The position numbers were made by a program, and so were the translations under genes. DNA of 64,000 nt from Symsagittifera roscoffensis (lineage: Eukaryota > Xenacoelomorpha > Acoela > Convolutidae), in assembly GCF_963678635.1 (NCBI RefSeq), contig NC_087064.1, forward strand, positions 43,523,159 to 43,587,158, in the 5' to 3' direction. Position 1 is the stretch's first letter; each line of letters begins with the position of its first letter. This document shows, piece by piece, positions 47,840 to 57,971 of the stretch. The notes under the pieces were generated by a model. That model had not been told where the DNA came from and ran no database searches. It saw nothing but the letters and a program-made list of their open reading frames with translations.

Positions 47840-48429
47840 TCAGAACTGTTTAAACTCTATCTTCCTTTTCTTCGGTGTGTAGCAAGCATTGACAGGCGGA
47901 GTTTCAGGAGTAGCCAGTTCCACCACTGGGGTGATGGAATTCTGTGTTCCACTGCTTAGTTCTGAAGCAAAATAGAGGAGATTAGAGTAACTTGATCTAG
48001 AACAGTAGAATCGGGAGAAGAGATGGTTGTTTGAATATCCCAGTAGCCCTCTTGGTTCTCGTAAAGGGGTATGGAATCGCAATCATACCGAAAAATTCTT
48101 TTTCTTGGTGATTCTTTGAGGTATCCCGCGTCGTTTATTTCAGTCTTTTCGAGAGCCGGGTAGGATTGATGGATTGTAGGGCTTTCATACATCCGCTTAC
48201 GCTCCTGGCGAAGAAGGTCAATGTGATCGAGCACAAAGTTGTGCAGCATTATATGACTCTTCGTTGACCACTCTTGCCATTGTTGATTGGCGGCGAGGTC
48301 GTTGAATGGAGAGGATTCTAGCCTCTCTCTCTGCTGCTGCACAATGGTAACTGATTCTCTCGTATGAGATTGGTAGATAATTGTTCTCTCATAATCTGAG
48401 ATGGAAATGATTTGTAGAGGAGCAGTCAT
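47840..48429 (-). pseudogene. Polinton-carried protein of unknown function
   Basis: Starts at ATG 48429 and is open for 157 codons, to 47956. It is hydrophilic and Gln/Glu/Ser-rich, with QQQRERLESSPF, a helix-like HIMLHNFVLDHIDLLRQER and RKRIFRYD. The better C-terminus appears to lie in another frame (47840 to about 47990). That frame ends TPKKRKIEF, a nuclear-localisation-like string also echoed by the KKRRKL tail of polB. A frameshift or a tiny intron near 47970 would join them. No family is recognised. Confidence 0.45.
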
Positions 48430-48954
48430 TTTGAATTTAGAATTACTTTGACAAATTAAGCTTCTGACCGAAAGTTTGAAAAGAATTGAGAGAATGAAAC
48501 CAACTCTGATTTATGCAAAAGCTAGCGTAATGTGTGGGTGAGAAAGGTGCGGCTGCATGTGTGGCTGGCAATTAGATTAAAATTTATGAAAAGTATAATT
48601 CTAACCCACCAGTTAGGTCGGAATAAGTATACTTCAAAGAAAAACCTTAATCCTGTTTTATATGCCTCCTAGACATTAAGGCATGCAGCTGACCCCATCA
48701 AAGGATTTACACGTGTACCGACGTGAATGTATATCCTGATTTACGAGCTACTTAAGGAGTGCCAGACAATAATGACTTGTGTAATAAAAGTTTATATACC
48801 TCATAAATTTCTAAGCACGAAAATTAATTGGATGTTCCCTCTCGGAGCTTAGGTTTACCACAGAGATTTGTTTATCTTCTATCCAATTCATTATTCATTT
48901 CACTCTATCATAAAACAGTTTAACCAACAAGTCACTACCGTTACCACCACCACT

Positions 48955-49388
48955 ATGTACTTGTCGCTAGAAAATGATACAGACTTTTACGATAATTTTC
49001 AAGATGTATCTTCGGGAGAAAAACGCATTGTACGGGTTGGAACGCAAACTTTTGACAAAACGGGTACATATATCACAGTTAAGTTGTATAAAAAGATTGA
49101 AGATGGGGTGTTTAAGTGTTATCAAGCAGTGACCTTGACGACAAGAGATTTTGATTGTTTGGCAGATAATTATTCAAAGATTAAAAAAATGGTTAAAAAC
49201 AAACTGGTGAAAAGATTTCATCTTCTTCCTCCTCCTCCTCCTCATCCTCAGCTGTAGATGATAAACATCATAAAAGACGATACACGTCAAAACGATCAGT
49301 CCCTCCCGAAAAAGAATGCGCTGAAAGTGGTGATGAAAACGAGGCGGATGATGAATACTCGTATCATAAAAAGTGTAGAGTTGCCTGA
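48955..49388 (+). pseudogene. PC4-like ssDNA-binding protein (frameshifted tail)
   Basis: The ATG at 48955 is chosen because upstream codons are low-complexity (poly-Thr). Residues about 20-80 read as a PC4/Sub1-type fold: basic strand GEKRIVRVG, then TYITVKLYKK, a DGVFKCYQAVTLT strand and a helix with DFDCLADNYSKIKKMVKNK. PC4 proteins bind single-stranded DNA and act in transcription and replication, so a role with the element polymerase is plausible. After about codon 82 the reading shifts by one base into a run of ten Ser codons and a charged tail ending KKCRVA at TGA 49386. In the uncorrected frame the Ser run reads as Pro-rich. It lies opposite to most element genes. Assignment is by pattern only. 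Confidence 0.5.
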
Positions 49389-49431
49389 AACAGAAAAAAA
49401 AACGACTGAATAATTTGATTTAACCAGCAAA

Positions 49432-50076
49432 ATGGTTGAAGCAATGTATGAGCAGTCGCCTGAAGTTTTTAAAAAATTTCGAAAGAATTTTAAATTTTTT
49501 ATTGTGAACACTGAACCCGACACCTCACAAATCCCTCTAAAAACAAATTTTGCATTTGCAACCCATTCAATTCACAACGAGTATTGCGCGCAATTGCTCG
49601 ACGATGCCCCTCCCCACATCCATTTTCTCATCGGAAAAATAAAAGATTGTGTCGACGTAGTGAACAAGATGACTTCAACCAGTTTTGTTGTACCTTGTCT
49701 ACTCTCATCTTTCAAACATCTAATATTGGGTTTCAGTAAATTTCACCTATCGGGACCCCTGATGGAAAAATTAAAAATTGCTGTCAACTACAACAATTCT
49801 TTTAACAACTCAACTGACATTGGTGGTGCTTCTCTACGAAGAAGATTGCCACAAGTTTGCTTTGCTTAACAAACTCGATCCATTCAAACTCAAACTGATT
49901 TAATCACTAATGTAACAATTGAACGCTTCATTAAAATTTTGAATGGTGATAATGCCGCAGAGTTTTTTAAAGTTATTGATATTATTTTGAGTGGGTATAG
50001 TCGTTTAGAGATTGATTCAAATACGTTGTTTGTAAAATTTATAATGGAAAATTTAAATTCTGAAAACGAGTTTTAG
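49432..50076 (+). pseudogene. Polinton-carried unknown protein, one nonsense codon
   Basis: Starts ATG 49432 (MVEAMYEQSPEVFKKF). The first 145 codons end at TAA 49867-49869, but the same frame stays open for another ~68 codons to TAG at about 50074-50076. That extension contains a plausible amphipathic stretch (ERFIKILNG, EFFKVIDIIL). It is the same strand as the PC4-like gene and 43 bases after it, so the two may be co-transcribed. No known domain is recognised. Confidence 0.5.
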
Positions 50077-50179
50077 AGCCTGCGATAACGCCAGAGGCAA
50101 GTGTTCTAGCAACCATAAAACATGTTTTTTTTTTAAAATAAATTAGAAATCATTAAAGAAAAGCATCAGTATCACAAAG

Positions 50180-50617
50180 TTATAACATCATATGTTTAGC
50201 AAAACGCATCATGTCATGGTCGTTAACCTTGAAACCTATAGGAAGTTTAGATGAAATTAAAACATGAGCAACATAAACACAATAAAGTCCGCACAATACC
50301 GAGTTAGCTGATTGGATTGGCTTATTCATCAGTATTTGGTTTCACTCATGGATAGAACGTCTCATATTTTTGTATACATGTGGATAGTTGTGTAAGCTTC
50401 GTCCAAGAGGATCTGCAAAAAAGATTTGACCACCAGCTTGAGCAAACAGTAACCAATGAGTTCCTGGCTGGTCTGAGTTTGATGCGTTCATTATCATGAA
50501 AGTATTGTCGCGTTTCAATATTGTATTAAATGCTAAATTAGCGGAGAAAATGCAGCGAAATCGATGTTTCAAATGCTTGCATGGGTTAATAAGCTCAGTA
50601 ATCTGTAAATTGTCCAT
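50180..50617 (-). pseudogene. Adenain-like cysteine protease of Polinton (one nonsense codon)
   Basis: Would process capsid proteins during maturation. ATG at 50617. The catalytic His lies in GTHWLLF and the acidic residue in FFADPLG. The Gln/Cys part lies downstream in PIQSAN and LCGLYCVYVAH. The two halves are in the same frame and are separated only by TGA at 50342-50344, 92 codons from the start. Without that stop the protein would be ~145 residues, short but typical for the family core. It sits directly downstream of the MCP, as is common in Polintons. Confidence 0.9.
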
Positions 50618-50631
50618 TTTTTTTCACCGAT

Positions 50632-51933
50632 TCAATTCATTAGAGTGTTTTTAGCTATTTTTCGATCGGAACGCACGTAAACTGTTGATGCACGCTCTCC
50701 CATGAAAAGTAATTCTACATTTTCCCCCAGCGGTGCATCAAACTTCAGTTCTACTGACATGGTGCAATTGGTCAATTCAGGATGAATAAAGTCATGTGAA
50801 GCCTCCTGAGTAGATGTGAGATCAAATGCCATAATATAATGATTGTGATAATTAGCCAAACTAATTCCATGACTATTGTTAAAAACAAAGTCTAGAGCTT
50901 CCAATGTGTTATAGTATATTCTTTTGTCATCAACCGTTGACACAGGAGTTCATGCAATGGGTAGACCGTTTCGGTAAAAAATGATTTCATTCAGCTGAAA
51001 TTTTTGATAATGAAACGGGTTTGTTCGGTTAGTTCCCAGGTATGCTGTATTCGAGCTCATTGCTAAAATCATTCGACGAACTGGCTCTTTGGCATAAACG
51101 TCTTCTTGTCGCCAGCTTTGCACACCAGTTGTGGCCGAAAAAACTCTTGGTAAAACTTCAATATAATTGTATTTTGCGGGTGTTTTCAACAAAGTTTTTT
51201 CTATCGACGATAGCACAAAATCGGTTACTGTCATTTTGCGCATATATAGGTTAGCCTCAGTGATTTCAACACGGTAATCAGACATGATAACAAAGTCATT
51301 AGGAGATTGTCTCAGAGAAAGTCTTATTGTAACACCGCTGATAAGATGTTTGTCACTCGATGAAAAATCACAATCAATGTTACCAAATAAACGGAATAGG
51401 GTTGATGCAGCTACGATTCGCTTACGTTCAGCGACATCTTCAGCTCGCCCATTAGCACCATCAATACCTGATGGATTATCTTCATAATAATAGCATTGAC
51501 AAGCAAGCCATGTTTTCTTTGCATCATTACCAGTAGAAAATTTGGTCTCAATGAAACTCTTATGGGCAAAATTGGCATTGGTTGTTGAAATTTTTTCTCC
51601 ATTCAAGGACATTGTGCATTCGGAAAATAAAGATGAAAGTGGAGTATTAACCAAATATGGGGTGTCTCGTTTTGCTACCTCTGTAGCATGAGTTCGTAGT
51701 ACATTACCATTATTTTGAACAACGCGTGCTACAATCTCCAAGCGAGTTCGTTGAAGATCAATAAAGTTGTTTCTACCTCCTAAAACTTCAAATTCGAGCA
51801 TAGGACCATCAGGCGAATAAGGTGGACCAATTTTTTTATTGAATGCATTTTCAAATGTAACGAAAAGAGGAGGCTTTTCAAATAAATCTACTGAGCTGTG
51901 AGTTGCTTCAGTTGGCAATAAATTAGAAATCAT
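50632..51933 (-). pseudogene. Major capsid protein (double jelly-roll, hexon-like), one nonsense codon
   Basis: Forms the shell of the predicted particle. ATG at 51933. Family landmarks: DLFEKPPLFVTFENAF near residue 17; GPMLEFEVLGG; FIDLQRTRLEIVARV; SLFSECTMSLNG followed by SFIETKFSTG (the conserved region after the first strands); then a second barrel with VTIRLSLRQSPNDFV and NEIIFYRNGLPIA. TGA at 50950-50952 interrupts the frame. The same frame then continues with a C-terminal part (GISLANYHNHYIMAFDLT, VELLFMGE) to a stop near 50632. About 433 codons in total, normal for Polinton MCPs. The start overlaps the core gene by 11 bases. Confidence 0.92.
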
Positions 51934-52320
51934 TTCGTACTTTGGTGAAAAAGTTGGAGCGACTTCTCAGTGGAGTTCGTTTCTTTGGATTGAGAACTCT
52001 TGTTTTTCTTTTTCTTGTTGTTGTTGTTGCTGTCTTCCGTTTTCTGCTCATATGGGACTTGCTGCGTCCAGCTCCAACTTGTTTTTTGATCGTGTTTTTT
52101 ACTGTGTTTTTCAAGGCTTGTTTGGGCGTTTTCTTCCTGGTTGCTATACCTATTAATTCGGGTGCTGCTTGAACAAGTAATTCTTTTCCAATACGTTTTG
52201 CTGCTGTTACTATAATTTTCCGAGCTAACGGAAGTACTACTCGTCCAATACCCATAGACAGAGCACCAGAGCGCCGAAGCCACTACCCCGCTGTCTGCAA
52301 TGTCCTGAGAAGTGAGGCAT
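51923..52320 (-). pseudogene. Small basic core-like Polinton protein (frameshifted)
   Basis: The N-terminus starts at ATG 52320 (MPHFSGHCRQRGSGFGAL) and changes frame near 52255. The rest is open to TAA 51923 and contains IGKELLVQAAPELIGIA, KKTPKQALKNTVKNTIKKQ and a very Lys/Arg-rich tail (RKRKTATTTTRKRKT). Such short basic proteins next to the MCP are usual in Polintons and resemble adenovirus core or minor structural proteins; a DNA-condensing role is inferred. An overlapping frame of similar length (to 52283) is a shadow. Confidence 0.75.
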
Positions 52321-52396
52321 GGTCGCTTGATTATGATAGTATGCCTCCATAATCTTAATCAGAAAACTTTTGAAATTTTAAAGTCAAAACAACTTT

Positions 52397-53232
52397 TCAT
52401 CCTCCTCCCGCAATTGGTACAAGTCTAGCGGTTTCTGTTTGTAGGTTTACTGCAATGCTCTGGATGTTATTCACGAGGAGTTTTTTATAATCTAAGTTGC
52501 TAAAATTTTTGCGATGATTTGGTTCAATGCTGCAAACGTAACCGTTTTTCACTCGTCGATTAGTACCAATGACTCTGAGCAATGGTGCTTTGCTGTCACC
52601 CACAATCTGATAATGGATTATATCTAAGTAGACAAACATAATTTGGGTTCCAGCAGAGATATCAACAGGGTAGTCGGAAATGAGGTTTTGCGATGTGAGA
52701 GTGCTATGGATATGACTGGATTCTTTATAGCCGATATGGTAGACCGTTCCATCTCTTATACCTTTGAAACCTAAAATACTAGGAATTTGTGGGCTCTCAA
52801 AGGTCATGCCTTCCCAATATTGCATCCAAATTGAAAGATGTTTGGTAAGGGGGTCGATGCTATAACTGAAATTATGAAGATCAACCTTCCGATTGACTTC
52901 GTTGAATAATTTCTCGATTTCGCCATATTCACTCTTTGTTATTTCAATTTTCTCTCCATCATATGGTTTGAATATTTTATCTTTTGCCACTTTAAGACTG
53001 CCTTAATTTTGTCTTTTTTATAGTACACTATTTTAGTATCTGTTACATTGTAAAAATGAGTTGGAAACGTTATTTCTGACAATGCAATTCTCCATTCGCC
53101 TTGCAGATAGATATCTTCACTCAGCAGATTTTTAAAACTTGCTAGTGAGGTGTCAATGAAGACATTCATCGAGGCTGATGACACCAATGTAATACTAAAG
53201 GAATCTTTGTCACCTCCAAAGTTGCTAGACAT
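52397..53232 (-). pseudogene. Minor capsid (penton-like) protein of Polinton (frameshifted)
   Basis: Would form the vertices of the capsid. ATG at 53232. N-terminal part: SFSITLVSSASMNVFIDTS, LQGEWRIALSEITFPTHFYNV. The frame then shifts within the overlap 52939-52990 and continues with a PSILGFKG-type segment, YPVDISAGTQIMFVYLDII, VGDSKAPLLRVI and QTETARLVPIAGGG. These are the ordered landmarks of Polinton penton homologues, whose length (~275-300 residues) also fits. The gap to the integrase end is only 3 bases, and the core gene follows ~76 bases downstream. Confidence 0.88.
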
Positions 53233-53235
53233 TGT

Positions 53236-54238
53236 TTAGCTTGACCCTTCCATTTCCGATACTCTGATTAGTTCGGGATCATAAAATTTACCCTCTATTG
53301 GTTCTCTATCAGCGTCGATAAGTTTATAAACCGGTGGGTTCCTTGTTGGTATGTCAAATCTTTCAAAAATTTCGTCAGTGGAGGATTGTTTATAACCTTT
53401 TCGAAAAAGGATGTCAATTTTTGCTTTTCTCACAAAATCGCCAACGTAGAGCTTTGGTCGGCAAAATAGTTTCAATGATTGTTTCGCTCTTTTTTTGTCA
53501 CTTTATTGGGGGCTAATTTGATGACGCGGTTTGTTTTCGAATTTATCGTGTTGACAAAGTCTTGGAACTTATCGATGTAAGAGTAGGTCCATTTGTCCTC
53601 CAAATACTTATAATCAAACTTTTTAGTGATCAAGTGTTCCTCTCGGTGGAGCGGACATTTTTTCACTCTCTGTTGTGTATGTTTTGATGCACTTTTTCTC
53701 ACATAAAGGTTTGAATGACCCCATGAACTCTATTCCTTTATCTACCCAGACTTTTTTTGGTTTCTCTGTCTTTATCATTTGATTGAACGCTTCTGCAGTT
53801 GTTGTGGCATACGTTGATTTCAGTGGCTGCACGCGAAGATGACGGGACATGCAATCTACTGCAACTAAAAGATATTTGATATCTTCGTTGTATTTTGCTA
53901 GTTTATCAACATATGCTTAATCGATTGACCAAATTTCGTTTATGTCATAAACTATCACTTTAAGCCGAGGTATTTTGCGGCGAACTGTTCGGTATTTTGT
54001 ATAAGCTGTTTCTGTATGTAAAAAATGTTTAACTTTTTGTCTTGGTATGGCCGTTGTAGCCTTCAAAATTTTAACACTGCCGAACAATGCTGGTCCTTTA
54101 TCTGTGTAACTCTTTTTCAAAAGTTTTTCCTCAGTTGGTGTAGGTTTCCCATCTTTTACTTTTCGTCTCCGTCTTTTCTGACGTTGAAGAATCTGAATCT
54201 TTATAGGGCGTACCGTACGAATCAGTGTCGTCTTCATC
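53236..54238 (-). pseudogene. Retroviral-type (rve) integrase of Polinton (multiply broken)
   Basis: Inserts the element into host DNA. The N-terminal part has ALFGSVKILKATTAIP and the KIPRLKVIVYDINEIWSID strand, whose Asp is the probable first catalytic residue. TAA 53917-53919 follows directly, and the frame continues (LLVAVDCMSRHLRVQPL). The second Asp is in KVWVDKGIEF. The Glu region is disrupted by a frameshift near 53650 (HREEH in the shifted frame). KWTYSYIDKFQDFVNTIN follows, then another frameshift at 53472-53475. The C-terminal SH3-like part has LYVGDFVRKAKIDILF and ends EMEGSS at 53236. No chromodomain is seen. The start is uncertain: the open frame reaches 54432, but its first half overlaps the neighbouring gene. 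Confidence 0.88.
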
Positions 54239-55045
54239 TTTCTCTCTTTCTTTGACTCTTTCCGTGGTGGCTTGTTTTCTTGTTTTGAGTCGTTTGGTTT
54301 GTTTTGAACTTGATGATGGCTTACTACTGTCGGGGTATTTTGTTTTGCCCGAGGTTGACGGAGATTTGGTTGGGCTTTTGGTTCTTCGTTGAGCCTGTTC
54401 TTTAATTTTTGACTGAACCGCGTGTTTGGCATACTTGTTAATAGCAGATTCTTCGGTAAGTTAGAGAGCGGATAAAGATAAAATCATTATGTAAGCAGGA
54501 TTGTGTAGTATTTTAGTTTGCTGTTGTATATCGTACAAAAACGATGCTGCTTTGAGACCGGTTGGTTCATTGTCAACAAAAATTGTTTCATCCATGGCGT
54601 TAATTGAGACTCGAGTTGAGTTTTTAATAACATCCAGGATATTTTTAGCTGTCGTGAATTTTTTATCCTCCATTATTTGCAATTGTAAAAGAATGCGTTC
54701 ACAGTAAATTTTATTATCCTTTCGCTCCTTCTAATCCAAAATCCGCTTCTCCTCTTCGTCCCCACCTTCCAGATATTGTTAGTCTCATCTTCTGTAAGAA
54801 GTCCTGTTGATTGTTCCCCAGGGTCAACAAGAGGCGTGGAGGGAGGTTTTGGTGGAAGGGGTAGTGGAAGAGTTTCAGTCGATACTGAGTTTTGCTTCGG
54901 GGGTATTAGAGGTCTCATTCGGTTCAAGTAAGATAACTGGGGCTTTTTTGTGTTTAATTGAACTGTTTAGTAGCACTTGTGATGCATGCGGTTGCTCACG
55001 GATATATGTATGTTTTGGAATTAAAACAAACTCTTCTGCTGCCAT
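54131..55045 (-). pseudogene. Polinton-associated unknown protein with Ser/Lys-rich tail (broken)
   Basis: Begins ATG 55045 (MAAEEFVLIPKHTYI). It changes frame near 54880 into a Pro-rich stretch (TLPLPLPPKPPSTPLVDP) with EDETNNIWKVG, and again near 54720. It then reads TTAKNILDVIKNSTRVSI and DNEPTGLKAASFLYDIQQ. TAA 54461-54463 is followed in the same frame by a long Ser/Lys/Glu-rich tail (KTKYPDSSKPSSSSKQTK) to TGA 54131. Genes with this layout (charged N-terminus, helical middle, adjacent to the small basic gene upstream) recur in Polintons without known function. The 3' end overlaps the integrase start. Confidence 0.6.
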
Positions 55046-55048
55046 ATT

Positions 55049-55357
55049 TCATGCTGAAGGTAAATGTCTGTAGCAGAAGTATAGTATCAGTCTGATCAAG
55101 TTGAAACCTTGTTTCGTTAGAATAATTGCTCGTTTTCGTTCAAGTTTTGTTTTTGGGCTGATTAAAAGTTTGTATGCCACTTCGAAATTTTCAATGTTTG
55201 GAATATTAACAGATACATTGCCATTGACTACATTGAGCAAACACTCACATATAACTGAAATAACATGAGGATTTGTTGTTTTTCTAATGAAGCTTCGGAG
55301 CTGGCTGGGATTCAATTGTACGATGTGCTGCAGAATAGATAATTTTTTTGCGTTCAT
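55049..55357 (-). CDS. Small basic Polinton-associated protein
   Basis: An intact 102-codon frame ending at TGA 55049, only 3 bases before the next gene start. It contains LNPSQLRSFIRKTTNPHVI, a SVICECLLNVVNGNVSV segment and a basic stretch KTKLERKRAIILTKQGF. The ICEC.LN..NGN pattern is a hallmark of a short protein found in many Polintons, probably structural; its function is unknown. It overlaps the ATPase 3' end by 74 bases. The start codon is unclear, and the N-terminus could be slightly longer or shorter. Confidence 0.65.
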   Translation of the reverse strand: MNAKKLSILQHIVQLNPSQLRSFIRKTTNPHVISVICECLLNVVNGNVSVNIPNIENFEVAYKLLISPKTKLERKRAIILTKQGFNLIRLILYFCYRHLPSA

Positions 55358-56013
55358 TTGTGAGAGGTGTAACCTCTGCCTGATTTATTGTTAAGTAGCA
55401 AATTGAGGGACCAGGTGGTGTAATGTTTGAACAATATATCAAACAATCGGATGTACGCGGATCCAAGTCGATTAAAAGATGACCGTATGTGTCTTTTGTA
55501 GCGAGCTGATAACAGTTTCTCAAAAATTTAGTGTGGTTCAATTTTCTTCCAAGATGATCAAGTTGCTGAATATCACGAGGTGATTTGAACAGAATATCAT
55601 GAGGTGATTTGAACAGAATGATGTGTGATGTGTTTAAATGAATTGTTCGAGACCATCTGCTTTGTTGGAACAAATTATGTTTTACATAAATTACATCTAG
55701 TCCTCGGTGTCTTCCTGCTGTTGCAAGTTTGACAAAGTCTTTATCGTTAAAGATTTCTTCGCATGAATCATCTAAAACTAGAAGAATGTTTTCAAGGTTT
55801 CGCAAACTGTCAAAGCCATTGAATTTTTTGAAAGTTAGATCAATACTGTGGGTATTAGTTTTTTTAACTATAAATAGGCTGAATCTCTTTGTAAAAGTAT
55901 ATGGCTCTTTGAAATTTGGGATAAAATGTTTTTCCTTTCAACAATTTGAAAATTAGCTCTGTTTTTCCAGAACCCGAGGGGCCCACGATGGCCAAAAAAG
56001 TCTCGTAGATGTA
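55284..56013 (-). pseudogene. FtsK/HerA-like genome-packaging ATPase of Polinton (frameshifted)
   Basis: Would pump element DNA into capsids. Walker A is GPSGSGKT (55960-55983), preceded by ETFLAIV. Walker B is NILLVLDDSCEEIF, with the downstream ATAGRHRGLDVIYVKHN and LNTSHIILFKSP landmarks of the A32-like packaging family. A one-base frameshift near 55865 separates the two motifs (TAA 55864-55866 in the first frame). The sequence around 55580-55620 carries an in-frame 24-base tandem duplication that repeats ILFKSP. No ATG precedes Walker A before a TGA at 56014, so the 5' exon or start is missing or broken. Confidence 0.9.
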
Positions 56014-56464
56014 TCAATATTTTTATTATTTATATTCGTGGATTTGGTAATACATAACCAACTAAACCCGATAATATTGTAAACCAAACTGAGGTTTCTT
56101 TACAAGTTAACTGCGTTAATGAAAACTTAAAGATACAAAAAGACAATAAAATCAGAATTAACACCATTTCTGACATGAAAACTACTTCAGACCGTGGTAC
56201 AGTCACATTATTGCAAAATTTCTATGATTTTTCTCCGTATTATTTTCGTCATAAACAAAATTGGTAACTATAGTTCCATCAGTCTCGTCAACTACTGTGT
56301 CATTCATTTCAATTTCCGTACCACTTTCTCTCACTCTCGAAATTGCACAATGAAAAAAAAAAAATATATATATATATTCAAAAAATAATTAGGCATCTGA
56401 ACAGTAATAAATTTCATATCGTGTATAACCTGTATAGACACTCGCTTTATTATCATCATAAAAA
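56014..56464. other. Gap inside Polinton, no gene recognised
   Basis: AT-rich stretch between ATPase and the exonuclease-like gene. It contains an (at)n run near 56360. It may hold the missing 5' part of the ATPase, but no matching frame was recognised. Confidence 0.4.
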
Positions 56465-57230
56465 TCATGGTGCATTTCCAAAAACATAATTGGCTGGGAC
56501 ATGATCAGTTTTGGCATGATACACAGTTTTCTTCACAGAATCTTCTCTTATTATTTTTTGAATTTCATTGGGTAGTTCACTGCTGGTTAGATCCATTTGA
56601 GCTCCTGGTTGACGTTTGGGCACAAAGACTAGCTTGGGAAGACAAAGACCGCGCTTGCTGGGTATCATTACTGATGTATATGAATCGTTGAAAGTAGATG
56701 AATTAGTCAATCAAAACTTTGAATGATTTGGTTCAAACTCAAGTATAAATAATCACCGCTATCCCAATGAAGTCCGTGCAAATAATTTGTCAGCCAGTTG
56801 TAGGCTTTTTGTTCAGATTTTGGAAGGGAATTGAAATTAACTGGAGGTAGAAAAATTAGGGAAACACTGTAGTCGGAAGTGGTTATAGCTAAATCTTTTA
56901 CTATAAATGTGTTTTTTCTGGTGTCGAAATCCCTCAAAATCCAACACAACTGATCTTTCCTTCAGCATTCTAATAAATGGTAGAGTTTCGGTTTCTTCAA
57001 AACCGGTGGCATCGTGTAAAATAGCATGCATTCGTAAAATTTTCGAATCATTTAAATATTTATCCAAAGAATTGTCTTTACCAATCAGACCCCCATAGGG
57101 TCTCAACTTGATTGCAACATCGTAATTCATATCATTAGTAGTTGAGAAGAAGAACAGTGAGCATGCATCTAAGAAAACACCAACCAATTTCGACGGTTGG
57201 TGTTTTCCGGGTAGGTTTTTTTCAAAGTAA
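56465..57230 (-). pseudogene. Possible DEDD-type exonuclease-like Polinton protein (frameshifted)
   Basis: Three successive frames: 57187-56837 (open upstream to about 57230), 56949-56707 and 56710-56465. The first ends in RSVVLDFEGFRHQ, a D-x-E strand typical of DEDD nucleases. A frameshift in an A6 run near 56915 leads into KNTFIVKDLAI, SVSLIFLPPVNF and NWLTNYLHGLHWDSGDY. After a further shift near 56710 come KRGLCLPKLVFVPKRQ and HAKTDHVPANYVF. The ordered LDFEGF / IVKDLA / HGLHW pattern matches a family seen in invertebrate genomes near Polinton-like genes. A nuclease activity is inferred from the DxE motif only. Confidence 0.5.
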
Positions 57231-57271
57231 TGAAAATTTCACGAATAATTTCCAAGTCTTTTGAAGTAACT

Positions 57272-57856
57272 CTACGTTTTTCCAATTTCATTTTTTATTT
57301 TTTCCAACACTTCTCCGACCTGCTGAAGTTCAAGCCAGTGGAAATGAAAGTAACCTTCTAGATACCACTTACTCACTCCTATATCTCTTTGATATATGTT
57401 TAAGTAAACCACGGGTAGTTTTCGGTATTTCGAAAGTTTATTGAAATAAAGTCGAATTTTTCTTTCCACTCCTTTCTCAATCAGAATTGACTCAAAATCA
57501 TACGAGTAATCAAAAATATTTTCATAAGTAACAATCAACAGATCGGTCACTTTTCCATATTTCTGATTCGCAAAAATGCACCAGGTTATTTGCAATAGCT
57601 CGCTCAAATAAAATTGTTCTTTACAACTTTGCTCGTATTCCTTGAATGTCTGATTTGCCACTTCTTTTCACCGAGAAATGAACACCATATGACGATTGTG
57701 AATGTGCATATTTTTTGACCAAGAACCAGTTGAAAAAACAGAGAATTCTAATCGTTCACTATCAATATCTTCAGTATGCCAATTTCGTAATAAACTCATT
57801 TTGCTGAGTTTGTTTTTCATCAACATGTCTTTGTCTTCTATAGAAGACATTTTCAC
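57272..57856 (-). pseudogene. Polinton-carried unknown protein, one nonsense codon
   Basis: ATG 57856 is followed by 62 codons (MKMSSIEDKDML ... RHMVFISR). TGA 57668-57670 interrupts, and then 132 more codons continue in the same frame to TAG 57272. The second part is rich in aromatic residues (EQFYLSELLQITWCIF, WYLEGYFHFHWLELQ), suggesting a folded globular protein of ~195 residues. No domain is recognised. A further short frame (57174-57291) overlaps its end and may start the next gene. Confidence 0.5.
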
Positions 57857-57971
57857 ATCAAATGTTTGACTGTTTATAATCGTTATAAATGGATATTAAT
57901 GGGACTTTATTAATGAACTGTAGTTTAAAGGATTTCTAACTAATGATTTCAACCTATTTTCATGTGTTTAG

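Noticed and set aside
51930-52283. 117-codon Ser/Thr-rich minus-strand frame
   Set aside because: It is an out-of-frame shadow of the basic core-like gene, which has the family landmarks in its own frame.
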